Part shown: piece after piece, positions 1-9,518 of the stretch
How the letters are laid out: each line of letters starts with the position of its first letter
Position numbering within the stretch: the stretch's first letter is position 1
Assembly: GCA_016758965.1 (NCBI GenBank)
Contig: JAEPRB010000508.1
Location: 78-16,329 of the forward strand
Length of the DNA stretch: 16,252 nt
DNA from: Circinella minor
Taxonomy: Eukaryota > Mucoromycota > Mucoromycetes > Mucorales > Lichtheimiaceae
Reading direction: 5' to 3'
The notes under the pieces: generated by a model
The model's input: only the letters and a program-made list of their open reading frames with translations
Databases searched by the model: none
What the model was told of the DNA's origin: nothing
Program-made: the position numbers and the translations under genes

Positions 1-2817
1 AAAACAGAACACGCGTAATTTTTTTTTTAAAAAACTAATATTATTAAAAAAAAAAAAAAAAAGTCAAAAGATTAGTGAAAAAACTTCTGATTTAACACCC
101 CCACCATCACAACAAACCGAATCCATGCAATCAGAAGAACAACAATCACAACCAAAAGAAGAAAAAGAAGAAAAAAAAAAGAAATCGATTGAACCTACTT
201 TATCTTCACCATCTTTAGTACGAGAAGAATCACAACAACAACAAGAACCTGAACCTATGTCAGATCAATCACTGACAGAGAAATCGTTTCATTCTTTGGA
301 ATTATCACAACAAAAACAAGAACAAACAAAACATGAATCATCATCGAAAGAACAACCTTTATTACAATCACAACCATTAAAAGAAGAATCTGTAGAAGAA
401 ATCCCATCATCCGAGGATATAAAAACACCATCAACAAAATCTATTCCTCCTACAGTCACTCCATCAAATGGACCTGTATCAACTAAAACAACAACAACGA
501 ATAATGTAAACGGTTTACCCACAACACCATTAAAAAATAATGAACCTACTACACCCTCATCACCCCATACGGCTGGAAATTTAAAGAAGAAGGTAAGAAG
601 GAAAAAAAGGGATGGATAAACAAAAAGAAAAAGAAAAAAAAATATATATTTTTATATGAAAAGAAAAGGTTCTTTTCCATTGATTTATATATATATATAT
701 ATATATACATGATAGACAAGAACAGCATCCCCTTCTCCTTCATTATCACGATTAAATGCGAATATGACACGCGATCAAGTTAAATATAGTGGTGCCATTA
801 TGCGTAATTTGAAAAAACACAGAGATGCAGCACCTTTTTTACATCCTGTGGATTATATGAAATTGAATGTACCTGATTATCCAAAAATTATCAAACATCC
901 TATGGATTTGAATACAGTAGATCGTAAATTAGTACATGGTGACTATGAGGATGTGGAAGATTTTATTTCAGATGTTCGACTTGTTTTTAGTAATTGTTAC
1001 AAGTTTAATGGTCCTGAAGCCATGATTTCTATGCTTTGTCAAAATGTGGAATCTGCTTTTGAAAAGAGTTTGAGACAAATGCCATTATCGAAAGAGGTAT
1101 ATATATATATAAAGGAGAGGGATAAAAACAGAGGAATGCTTTATTTATATTTGTTTATTTTTATTTTAGCCATTGTCACCACGACCTAGTCCAATGGCAG
1201 ATGGTAAAGATAGTATTCATCCTATTAGTAAATTATCACAAAAACGTGCTCGTTCACCCATTCAAACCATGCGACGTATATCTGAAGATGTACGACCTAA
1301 ACGAGAAATTCATCCACCTCCTTCTAAAGATTATCCTGAACCAATGACCAAACGTCGTAATCCAAGAAAAAATGATATTCAAATGAAATTTTGTACACAA
1401 GTACTTCGAGAATTACGCAAGTCAAAGTATAGAAATATTAATTACCCATTTTTACATCCAGTCGATATTGTTGCACTTAATATTCCAGATTATCCATCGA
1501 TTGTGAAACATCCCATGGATTTATCCACCATTGAAAGAAAATTACAAGAAGGAGATTATGATAATGCCGATGAATTTGCAAGTGATATTCGATTAATGTT
1601 TCATAATTGTTACTTATATAATCCTCCTGTTACTCCAGTGAATAAAATGGGTCATGAATTGGAAAAAGTATTTGAAGATAAATGGAAACAAAAACCAGAA
1701 CCTGCTCCACCAGAACCTGAAAAACGTCCTACACCTCCACCTCCACCAGCAGCACCTATTCGAGCACCTCCAAAAGAAGAATTTGTTGAAGAAGTAGAAT
1801 CGGAAGGGGATGGTAAACTTTAATTATTTGAGTTGGGGAGGGGGGTTTTTTGAATAATTTGTATATAAAATAATAACTTTTTATTATTATTTTGAAAATA
1901 GATCGTGATTCAAAGATTGCTGAATTGGAACGTACTGTAGCTGCTATTACACAACAAATTAATTCTATGAAATCTACAAAGAGAAAGAAACCTGAACGAG
2001 GTACAAGTAAAGCTACACGTGGAGGACGATCGGCACCTACAAAAGAAAAGAAATCATCGACTGCTCCTGCTGAAAAACGACGACGTGTAGCAAAACCTAA
2101 AAAAGAAGAATTACCTGAATTTACATTTGAACAAAAGAAAGATCTTAGTGAACGTATTAATAATTTGACAGGTGATAAATTGAATACGGTTGTAAGCATT
2201 ATTCAAAGTTCAATGCCTAATTTAGATGGAGTAAGTTATTTTTTTATTTTATTGTATTTTTTTGGATTTGAGATAGAAGGGTTTGAGGGGTGTTTTTTTT
2301 TTTTATTAAAAGTTTTGGATATTAAAAAAAAAATTATATATATATATATATATATAATAGCAAGGACAAGAGGAAATTGTATTGGATATTGATTCACTGG
2401 ATCGTCGGACACTATACAGTTTGCATGAATTTGTTACTGGGAAATCCATGTTACCAAAAAAACCAACTGCAAGACGAGCAAGAACACATTACTCGGAACA
2501 TGAATCAAATCAAAAAATTAAAGCATTGGAACAAACTTTAGAAAAGTTTAAGGAACAAAATGCTGGTAAGATTGGGAAAGGCACAGTGGGGGGGGGAGGG
2601 GGAATGATTCTATTGATAAGAAATTCATTATTATTATTTTTTTCATTTATTATATATAATAGCTGGAGGATCAAGTGGTAATGTTCAACAACATCAACAA
2701 TCACATCATCATCATCATCAATCCCATCGAACACAACATTCTTCAAGTGAGAGTGATTCAGAAAGTTCATCTGGATCAGATTCAGATGATTCAGGAAGTA
2801 GCTCAGATAACATGTAG
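1..2817 (+). CDS. bdf1: BET-family double bromodomain protein (Bdf1-like), 5'-partial
   Basis: Chromatin reader that binds acetylated histone tails through two bromodomains. Fungal Bdf1 acts with TFIID and SWR1. Exons that keep one frame are 64-592, 716-1096, 1170-1812, 1902-2230, 2361-2565 and 2663-2817. Counting from the ATG at 125 gives 726 residues. Bromodomain 1 is about 176-277 (APFLHPVD, acetyl-lysine-binding Asn254 in NCYKFN). Bromodomain 2 is about 353-457 (YPFLHPVD, Asn434 in NCYLYN). A basic linker (KRRNPRK), a proline-rich stretch (about 458-490), a short coiled coil and an ET domain (about 568-635, split by an intron at 2231-2360) follow, then His- and Ser/Asp-rich tails. The frame stays open upstream of ATG 125 with protein-like sequence. 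A likely intron at 15-63 (GT, CTAAT branch site at 35-39, AG) suggests that the true start lies left of the window. The paired bromodomain plus ET order makes the family assignment secure; the start is not. Confidence 0.93.
15..63 (+). other. Probable 49-nt intron at the truncated 5' end of bdf1
   Basis: GT at 15-16, a branch-site-like CTAAT at 35-39 and AG at 62-63, with a T/A-rich body. Splicing joins bases 1-14 to 64 in the frame used by the ATG at 125, with no stop codon. Other acceptors at 70 or 75 are possible, so the exact 3' border is unsure. Confidence 0.5.
686..707. repeat. (TA)11 in bdf1 intron 593-715
   Basis: TA x 11, 8 nt before the exon at 716. Confidence 0.9.
2335..2356. repeat. 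(TA)11 in bdf1 intron 2231-2360
   Basis: TA x 11, only 4 nt before the exon at 2361. Confidence 0.9.
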
Positions 2818-3395
2818 ATACCAAATATATTCACATATAATAATCCCATTAAAAAAAAAACACACCCCCACACCCCACCCCCTCCACCTTCACCTCCATT
2901 TTGCACACAATTCACAATTGATTTTAAACATATAAAGAAATATAACTCATATATCACTCTTTTTTTTTTAAAAAAAAAAAATCTCTCTGTCACTTATATA
3001 AATATATAGCTTTTTTTTTTTTTTTTTTTTTTTTTTACATATATCATTCATCAACCCTTTTCCTCTCTTATTTTTGAATCCTTTTCTCAATTATATATAT
3101 ATATATATATATTCCCTGCTCTAGGTTATCCTGAAGACAAAAAAAAAAAAAGAAGCCTATTTGAGTTAAAAAAAAAGATATTAAATCAAAATATATATAT
3201 ATATATATATAAAGAGGGAAAGAAAAGAAAAGAATCTATTGAGAGAGTATTCAAATGTTATCTTTTTTTTTTTTGTTTACCCTCGAAATGATATTTGGAT
3301 TAATTATATATGGATTTGATGTAAAAGAAGAGAAGGTAGGGAAAAGGGGGGGGGGATAATATATTTTTTTTTTTTTTAAAAAAAAAAAGAGTGAA
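2818..3395. other. Convergent 3' spacer between bdf1 and the EB1 gene
   Basis: No gene is seen. The stretch holds low-complexity DNA: a C-rich run near 2862-2895, mirrored T and A runs near 2961-2981, a run of 26 T at 3011-3036, two (TA)10 tracts at 3092-3111 and 3192-3211, and a run of G near 3347-3355. It must contain the 3' UTRs and cleavage sites of both converging genes, but I see no clear AATAAA on either strand. Confidence 0.7.
3011..3036. repeat. Run of 26 T
   Basis: Uninterrupted T homopolymer in the bdf1/EB1 spacer. Long T or A runs of 10 or more recur in nearly every spacer and intron of the window. Confidence 0.9.
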
Positions 3396-4755
3396 TTAAA
3401 AAGTTTCATCATCATAATCATCATGTTCTCCAGGTATCTCATCTTCGGGAGGTACTTCAAAACCCTCCTATAAAATAATTTTAAAAGAATAAATCATCTA
3501 ATTTATATCCCATTGAATCATTCCAAAAAATAAAAAAAATAAAAAGACAATTTACCTCTGTGCTATACAAAATAGCTTGAATTTCTTTCATAATGGGTAA
3601 TTCAACATGACCAGGTTCTTGTTGTTCAGCAGCATCAAGTTCTTCTTGTACTAAAATTTCAATATCACGCAATTTACCAAAATAAAAATCACGTTCCTTT
3701 TCCAATCCATCAACTGTCATTTTAAGTTCTGATATTTGTTTATTCAATTCAATAATCATAGAGGCGGATTGATCTGATCCACCACTACCAGCTGAAACAC
3801 GTCCACCTGTTGCAGTACGACTTGTGTTTCGTACTTAAAAATAAAAAAATTTTATTTAGTTTTCTTTTTTTTTTTGAACTTTGTTTCCAAAATTTATAAT
3901 AAATGATTTATTTACCTGTTGAACCAGCTGCTGTTCTACGAGTACCAGTAGCACGCATTCCACTACCTGCACCAGCACTAACACCAGGTTTACCCTTACG
4001 ACGTGCTAATGGGTCATATGCACCACCAGGGAAGTTTTGATCCCAATAACGTTTCACCCATTGCATAAACTCCAAATTATCTTGGAATTTACATTTCATC
4101 AATTTATCAACAGGTACCACTTTATCAACCCTGAACGAAAAAAAAAAAAAAAAAAGATGTTGTTGTTGAGTTGGAGTTGAACTAACTTTCTATTGGGTTC
4201 CATTCGTTTCTTTTTTTTTTTTTCCAAATTATAAATCAAAAAAAAAAACTTACTTGTGTTTATTAAAACAATGTTGTAATACCTTATAATTACCAACATA
4301 TTCATATTCATGTTTGGTATCAAACTTGACTTTACTTAAATGGACATCACCTAAACAATATTTTAAATTTATTATTCAATTCTTTTTTTTTTTTTTTTTT
4401 CCTTTTCCTTTCCTTTTTTTTTTTTCGGGGCTCATCCCCCCTTTTTTCCACTCATCCACTTTCCCCATCTCGTTGTTGTTTTTTTTTTCTTTCCTTACCA
4501 TAGATGGAATCCATAATTTGGCAATAGGCGGCACCTTTCATAATATTATCATTTCATATACATAGTATTAGACGTTATAAAATTCAAACAAATAAATTAT
4601 TTTCATCATGAAATAATCTCGAAAAAAAAGTCTATTTCCAGAAAAAAAAAAAAAAAAAACTTTTTTCTACCTGTGCCAGCTTGTTCAATTTTTGTATAAT
4701 TAAGATGACATAAATCGTTAATCCAAGCCAAAAGTTCAGTACGTGATTCACCCAT
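3396..4755 (-). CDS. EB1/Bim1-family microtubule plus-end tracking protein
   Basis: Tracks growing microtubule plus ends and recruits other +TIPs; yeast counterparts are Bim1 and Mal3. Six exons read 4755-4671, 4534-4499, 4350-4254, 4130-3916, 3833-3556 and 3467-3396 (260 residues, usual for the family). Residues 1 to about 105 form the calponin-homology domain (starts [14 protein letters not shown]; later [23 protein letters not shown]; ends with [11 protein letters not shown]). A Gly/Ser/Thr/Arg-rich linker runs to about 170. The coiled coil and EB-homology region is about 170-237 and contains [15 protein letters not shown]. The tail is acidic and ends DDYDDETF, close to the EEY/F ending of EB1 proteins. 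All splice borders use GT-AG and keep frame. Exon 2 is only 36 nt. Start: first ATG, matching the family N-terminus. Confidence 0.94.
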
Positions 4756-4778
4756 TATATTTGGTTACAACAAACAAA

Positions 4779-4815
4779 AAAATAATAATAATAATAATAT
4801 AATAATAATAATAAT
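4779..4815. repeat. (AAT)n microsatellite in the EB1 5' leader
   Basis: AAT triplets with one interruption lie just upstream of the EB1 start codon. The same triplet recurs at about 11190-11218 (kinase intron), near 13141-13161, and as coding polyN in the Whi3-like gene. Confidence 0.8.
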
Positions 4816-4926
4816 AGCAATAAAATAATAAAAAAAAAATGAGACGGAAATACAAAAAAAAAAAAATATGTTACCCAGTGTGGTTCCCCCTGGTGACTTT
4901 CGAAAAAAAAAAGAGTAAAATAACTT

Positions 4927-5060
4927 ACCTGCTGTCAAGATTCTTTTTTTACCTTAAATGTATTTCAAATTCTTTATTCTTCATAAACACGTGTCTTTTT
5001 TTTTTTTTTTCCCTCAAACACAACACGTTTTTTTCTTACATATTCTTATATAAGCTACAT
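4927..5060 (-). promoter_or_regulatory. Probable EB1 promoter and leader
   Basis: On the minus strand a TATA-like TTATATAAG lies at about 5048-5056. A palindromic ACACGTGT (E-box core CACGTG) lies at 4987-4994, and a strong splice-donor match (AGCAG|GTAAGT) has its G at 4928. Their order upstream of the EB1 ATG fits a promoter followed by a transcribed leader. No good acceptor is seen between the donor and the ATG, so a leader intron is not proven. Confidence 0.4.
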
Positions 5061-5079
5061 AGGCTTTTACTGTTATAAA

Positions 5080-7759
5080 ATAAAAAGATGTCAACTCTAA
5101 TATTTAAGGAGTTTGACTAAGATCACGATCGAAATTTTTTTTTTTTTTTAGCATAAATTTTCAATCCAAAACATGAGCCGTTTCTTGAGTACATTATTAT
5201 GAATGAATCACACATATATATAGAATTATATCTCTAGTAGTTCATAACACTATTTATCTTATATGATTTATTAAAATAACCAAAAAATAAAATAAAATAT
5301 CAATTATTATTTGTATAAATTAAAAGAGTTGATGAAGTAGTACATTTATTTTACGTAGGATGAAAAAAAAAAAAAAAAAAAGCAAATTTATTATGTTCAT
5401 CTGCCTCTCTGTACGTAGTAGTTCATTTACATGCATTATGCACTGAACCTTAACTCATATTTATACAGATTCTCTATTTGGATATTCTATCTGTAAATAC
5501 TATATAATTTACACAATCATTCTAAATCGAAAGACTGTAAAATTTATCTCCATAGAAGATATTGCCTATGGGATATAAATAACCCGTATAGAAATGATAA
5601 GAATTTAATACTCTACAAACGTACAGTTTTGTTCCTTTAGGTGATATACTACTATACGTACCTTTTTTTCTAATACACCTATTATCTCACATTTTTACAA
5701 TATTTACACTAAAGACAAAAACCATTTAATCCCATTACTCCTTTTCCATTTCATCAATTGATTATTTCTTTCATACCCACCACACATAATCAAATCCATT
5801 GATACTCACAAAAAAAAAAAACATTGCGTAACTTTTGTGTATATACAAACATGTAATCAGGATTATGTTACATAGTATATCACTTCTTTACTATGTTACT
5901 CACAACATAGGTCATATATAATATTCCCCAATATGAATCTTATTATTTGAATATGTTTCTTTCAATTGACAGTATTCTTTTTCTTTTTTTTTAATGATAA
6001 TTGGTAAAAGCAGTGTTTATCCCTCTCTAATTAGCCATAATAACTCCATAACGCATCATGTACGTACAATGTAATTGAAATACTAGTTTTTTTCTTAAAA
6101 AAAAAAAAGTTGCTTGTTATCATCTGGGTGATTGTAGAAAATTGTGTGATATAACCAAATAAAAAAAAAATCATTCATCTATCAAGAACACATTTCCTTT
6201 ATCTTTTTATATACAATTAATTCATCACCTCCACACAACATAGTACTATACTCTCCTGTAGATTAATAATAATCATAGTTATATAAAGTATCATACGTAC
6301 ATCCATTTTTACGTACGTATCGATTAAATTCTACTCATTTTAAATTCATAGAAATAATTAAAGTGTACGTATATAATATACTCTGCAATAAACAACCATT
6401 GGCCAAAAATGATTTTTAATATCTAAACCAAGTCTCAACAAAAGAGTCTTCTTTCATTGACTTGTTTTCAAAAAAAAAAAAATTAACAAACGTGCTATGT
6501 TTCATGATGACAACCTAATAGTACATTGAGTTTTTGCCATGATATGTATCGGTTGCGATTGCTTTCTTGATATTTATACTTCTTTTATGAGAGTACGTAC
6601 GTATTTTCATGGATGATACAAGGATATTTAAAAATAGAAATATCTATTGCTCCTTTCATGGTTGATTTCCCTCCCCCCCCCCGGTTGGGAAACGAACATA
6701 TAAAGTGTAAAAATTAAAAAGATTATACCTTAATACGTACATTGAGAGCCATTCCTGTTCTACATTTTCAGAGTAAAAGATCATTTCACTCACCATATAA
6801 AAAACCTACTTGTAGCAATTTCATAAAATTTACGTACTTACGAATATCTGAAGCCTCATACTCTCAAGTATCGATATGTGACTATGGACAATACTATTAT
6901 TCACAAAACATTGGAATACCCACTTAAGGATTAGACCCCATAAGCATCCTGTAATCTGTTAGATTGAATTATTGCATACCAAGTGAGTGAGTGATGTGAC
7001 TCAGTATAGTATTTTTCACAAACAACTGTATTTGAACAGTTTTTAGAATCGTTTGTTTGGTCTTTACAGCAGATATTTTTATCTCATGTTTTTATAAGGT
7101 GTCCTATTTAAGTTTTATTATCGGGTAGCTCCCAATGCGTTTCGACATTTGGCTCAAAATCAAAATTGTAATGCTCGTTTTTTTTTTTTTTTTACATGCA
7201 ACTAATTCAATTTCTCATGATGTCTCACTTCATTTTTTATTTCTGGTGCGCACCCCCACCACAGCTTCTCAACGTTGTAAATGGGCTTATGTTTTATTTT
7301 CCAACCTATTCCCCCCATTGGAAATATAATTAAATGCAACCAAAGTGTATATCACCATTCATATGAGTAAAAATTCTCTACCAATTTTACATGGTTACTC
7401 TCTCTTTTTTTTTTTTTTATTCTTTACCGTACACCATCCCATTAGGTTAATTGTACCATGTTTATTTCCAGTCACTTGTTAAATTTAAAAACATTTTCAA
7501 ATTAAAAAAAAAAAAAAAAAACGCGTTCTAAGGTGGGTAATGAAAAAATTTGAACACGAGACCTCTATTTTCCCAAAAGTTCCTGTAATTTTTTGTATCA
7601 CCATCAAACATCTCCTATTATAGACCGAAACTCACATATTTCACCTTTCTCCCCCTCCCAAACAATAATAATAAAAAAAAAAAAGGGAGATCCACTTGTA
7701 TATATATATAAATAATTTTACAATAAAAATGTACAGCGAACAATGCCGTTCACAAAATG
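5080..7759. other. Gene-free stretch of about 2.7 kb with TACGTA cluster
   Basis: No reading frame here resembles a protein, and I found no tRNA B-box, snRNA or rRNA-like segment on either strand. Open frames at 6742-6927 and 7135-7329 are short and low-complexity. From about 5350 to 6840 the palindrome TACGTA recurs about a dozen times. Perfect inverted repeats occur at 5492-5498/5507-5513 and 6293-6300/6313-6320. The left two thirds has fewer long homopolymers than the rest of the window. Confidence 0.6.
5352..6836. repeat. Cluster of TACGTA palindromes
   Basis: TACGTA starts at 5352, 5412, 5655, 6061, 6294, 6310, 6314, 6366, 6594, 6598, 6734 and 6831; some are extended to GTACGTAC or TACGTACGTA. 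I found none elsewhere in the window. The function is unknown: transcription factor sites, a methylation target or a decayed repeat are all possible. Confidence 0.75.
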
Positions 7760-7765
7760 TTTATT
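7760..7765 (-). terminator. AATAAA polyadenylation signal, eL41
   Basis: TTTATT on the plus strand reads AATAAA on the minus strand, about 130 nt past the eL41 stop codon. Position and match fit a cleavage signal; not tested. Confidence 0.45.
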
Positions 7766-7892
7766 ATAGATAAGATTTTATACAGAAACACATCATTCTT
7801 GAACAAAATAGACTTGAAAAAAAAAACGTTGAATAGTGTAACATGGATAGAAAGCGACAAGAGTTTCTTTTTTTTTTTTTTAATCGAGTCGT

Positions 7893-8110
7893 TTATTTGG
7901 ATCTAGCTCTCATCTTTCTTCTCTTGGCTTTAAGACGTCTTTGGCGCTTCTTCTTCCACTTATCTCTCACTATAATATTAATAAATGGATGGAATCAATA
8001 TATGTTTCGTATGGATGGATGAATTGAATGGATGGATGGGTACATATATATATATATATATATATAGATTCTTCTACATAGATGTTTTGGGGATGGATTT
8101 TTTCCTTACT
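7893..8110 (-). CDS. RPL41: 60S ribosomal protein eL41 (25 residues, intron-split start codon)
   Basis: Smallest ribosomal protein, a single basic helix at the interface of the two ribosomal subunits. Coding exon 2 is 7969-7893 and reads TG followed by 24 codons and TAA. The protein starts RDKWKKKRQRRLK after Met and ends RRKMRARSK, an almost exact match to the family in sequence and length (25 residues). No ATG stands before the Arg codon. Instead an acceptor (TATAG at 7974-7970) precedes TG, and a donor (A|GTAAGG) has its exonic A at 8110, so splicing builds A|TG in a good AAAAAAATG context. The 140-nt intron holds a (TA)11 tract and ATGGATGG repeats. It diverges from the RNPS1-like gene. 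It is too short to be found by ORF length filters. Confidence in the protein is high; the donor choice is slightly less sure. Confidence 0.92.
8012..8066. repeat. ATGG/TGGA repeats and (TA)11 in the eL41 intron
   Basis: Imperfect tetranucleotide repeats (ATGGATGG units) at about 8012-8040 are followed by TA x 11 at 8045-8066. Both lie inside the eL41 intron, so the plus-strand open frame across them is not a gene. Confidence 0.8.
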
Positions 8111-8356
8111 TTTTTTGAAGTTTTTATGAGAAAGCTTAAGGAAATTTCAAAATTTGGGCTGGGACCGCAGCCAGCTTTAAGCACTTTTCGCGATACCAAA
8201 ATTTTTTTTAAAATAAAACCACGTCACTCTAGCTCCGAATATTTTTTTTTTTTTTAGCGTCCCCTTTTTCGGAATGAAAAAGACCAGGTTTTAAATATTT
8301 AACTCAACCTTTGTACATGTATATATTTATATATATATATAAAAACGATGGATTGG

Positions 8357-8390
8357 GTTTCTATGGTAATCAGCTTGTTGCTATGACAAC
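8357..8390. promoter_or_regulatory. Tandem near-match RFX X-boxes
   Basis: GTTTCTATGGTAAT (8357-8370) and GTTGCTATGACAAC (8377-8390) each resemble the RFX-factor X-box (GTHRCC-AT-RGYAAC type) with one or two departures, and lie exactly 20 bp apart. Fungal RFX proteins include Crt1 and Sak1. Binding is inferred only. Confidence 0.4.
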
Positions 8391-8925
8391 AAAACCTAGA
8401 AATACACCATAGATACAAAGTTTTTTTTTTTTTATAATAAGTTAAATAGGAAAGGGCGGGGAGAGAGAGATGGATAGTGTTATTTTTTAGTTTACAAAAA
8501 AAAAAAAAGGAGGGTTTTTAAAAAAAAGTCTTTTTCATGATTGTTCTATGTTCCCAAGTAATATATCTAGGAAATAAAATGGACTTAAAACAATTAACGA
8601 AACCATCCTATTGATTTTTCCTCATTATTTTATGTAAAAAAAAAAAAAATGAACACTCTACATCGATGGATGATAAACATACACTATGGACTTTTTTTTT
8701 TTTTTGGTCGTGATGAAAAGCAAATTCCTATCATTATTATTATTCTCACCTCATCATTCTATTCAATTGGACTCGTTTATACATATTTAATGATATTTTG
8801 ATATACCTAGAGAATAAAAAGAAGGGAGGAGACTGTATCAATAGATTTATTGTTCTTTCGCATGACAGGGAAAAAAAAAATATCCAAGTAGAGTCACGAA
8901 AGAATCAGTACTAAAGGAGAGAGAA

Positions 8926-8940
8926 TTTGCGCAAACCAAT
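8926..8940 (+). promoter_or_regulatory. TTTGCGCAAA palindrome plus CCAAT box
   Basis: A 10-bp perfect palindrome runs directly into a CCAAT box, about 75 bp before the RNPS1-like first exon end. CCAAT is the HAP/NF-Y site in fungi. The location fits a proximal promoter element. Confidence 0.45.
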
Positions 8941-9013
8941 GCTAAAATTTCACTTGCGCTTTTTTCGAGTTTCCTTTTTCTTCTCTAACCAAAAAAAAAA
9001 AAAAAAGAAAAGA

Positions 9014-9075
9014 ATGTAAGCATCGATTTAATATGAATCTTTATCAAAGCAATAATAACAATAACACACACACAC

Positions 9076-9109
<34 letters not shown>

Positions 9110-9481
9110 GTCTGTCTGTATGTCTGTATGTATTTAAATAGGGCATCTTCGCGTCATTCACGATCACCGTCACCTCCAAGACGTCGTCGTCGATCGCCTT
9201 CCTATAGTCGATCGCGTTCAGCATCTTATTCTTCACGTTCACGATCTCCTCGTCGATCCGTTTCTCCACCTCCAACAAAACATACCGTATTAATCACCAA
9301 CCTGACGCGTAATGTCACAGAAGAACATGTTAAGGAAATTTTCTCACAATTTGGTACTATTCGTGAAGTTGATTTTCCATTGAATACAAGATGTAAGACT
9401 TTTTTTTTTTTTTTTATTATTTCATTTTTCAGTTTTTTTTTTTTCAATCTATCGACTTTCTATATAGGATTGTTAATACTA

Positions 9482-9518
<37 letters not shown>

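Larger units (their letters stand above)
8111..9013. promoter_or_regulatory. Divergent promoter region eL41 (-) / RNPS1-like (+)
   Basis: Spacer of about 0.9 kb between two divergent genes. On the eL41 side it holds a pyrimidine-rich leader (minus strand CTTTCTC near 8130), a GC-rich hairpin at 8157-8172, TCGCGA at 8188-8193 and a minus-strand TGACGTGG near 8219-8226. In the middle sits a pair of X-box-like sites at 8357-8390. On the RNPS1 side TTTGCGCAAA at 8926-8935 abuts CCAAT at 8936-8940, and CTTGCGC follows near 8953. No reading frame in this spacer looks coding. Confidence 0.55.

Noticed and set aside
1756..2199. 147-codon minus-strand frame across bdf1
   Set aside because: Antisense of the bdf1 proline-rich and ET-proximal exons; no family resemblance.
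4596..4617. Hairpin and ATGATGA C-box-like element in EB1 intron 1, considered as an intronic snoRNA
   Set aside because: No D box (CTGA) at a fitting distance and no terminal stem; it is a short AT-rich inverted repeat only.
4839..5078. 79-codon plus-strand frame upstream of EB1
   Set aside because: Lys and Phe runs come from A and T homopolymers; sits in the EB1 promoter/leader.
6742..6927. 61-codon open frame in the gene-free region
   Set aside because: No recognisable family, contains a TACGTA copy, no splice partners; length is not surprising for a chance frame.
7135..7329. 64-codon frame with a hydrophobic stretch
   Set aside because: The hydrophobic run is a T homopolymer read as Phe; no homology signal.
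5080..7892. tRNA, 5S, U6 or transposon remnants in the gene-free stretch
   Set aside because: Looked for B-box-like, U6 core and reverse-transcriptase/transposase-like sequence by eye on both strands and found none; a profile search would be decisive.
7985..8257. 90-codon plus-strand frame
   Set aside because: Lies over the eL41 intron, TA/ATGG repeats and leader on the opposite strand.
9128..9141. ATG at 9128 as the start of the RNPS1-like protein
   Set aside because: Possible, but the stretch reads like an intron 3' end (TTTAAATAG) and the AT|G split gives a cleaner start; kept as the alternative.
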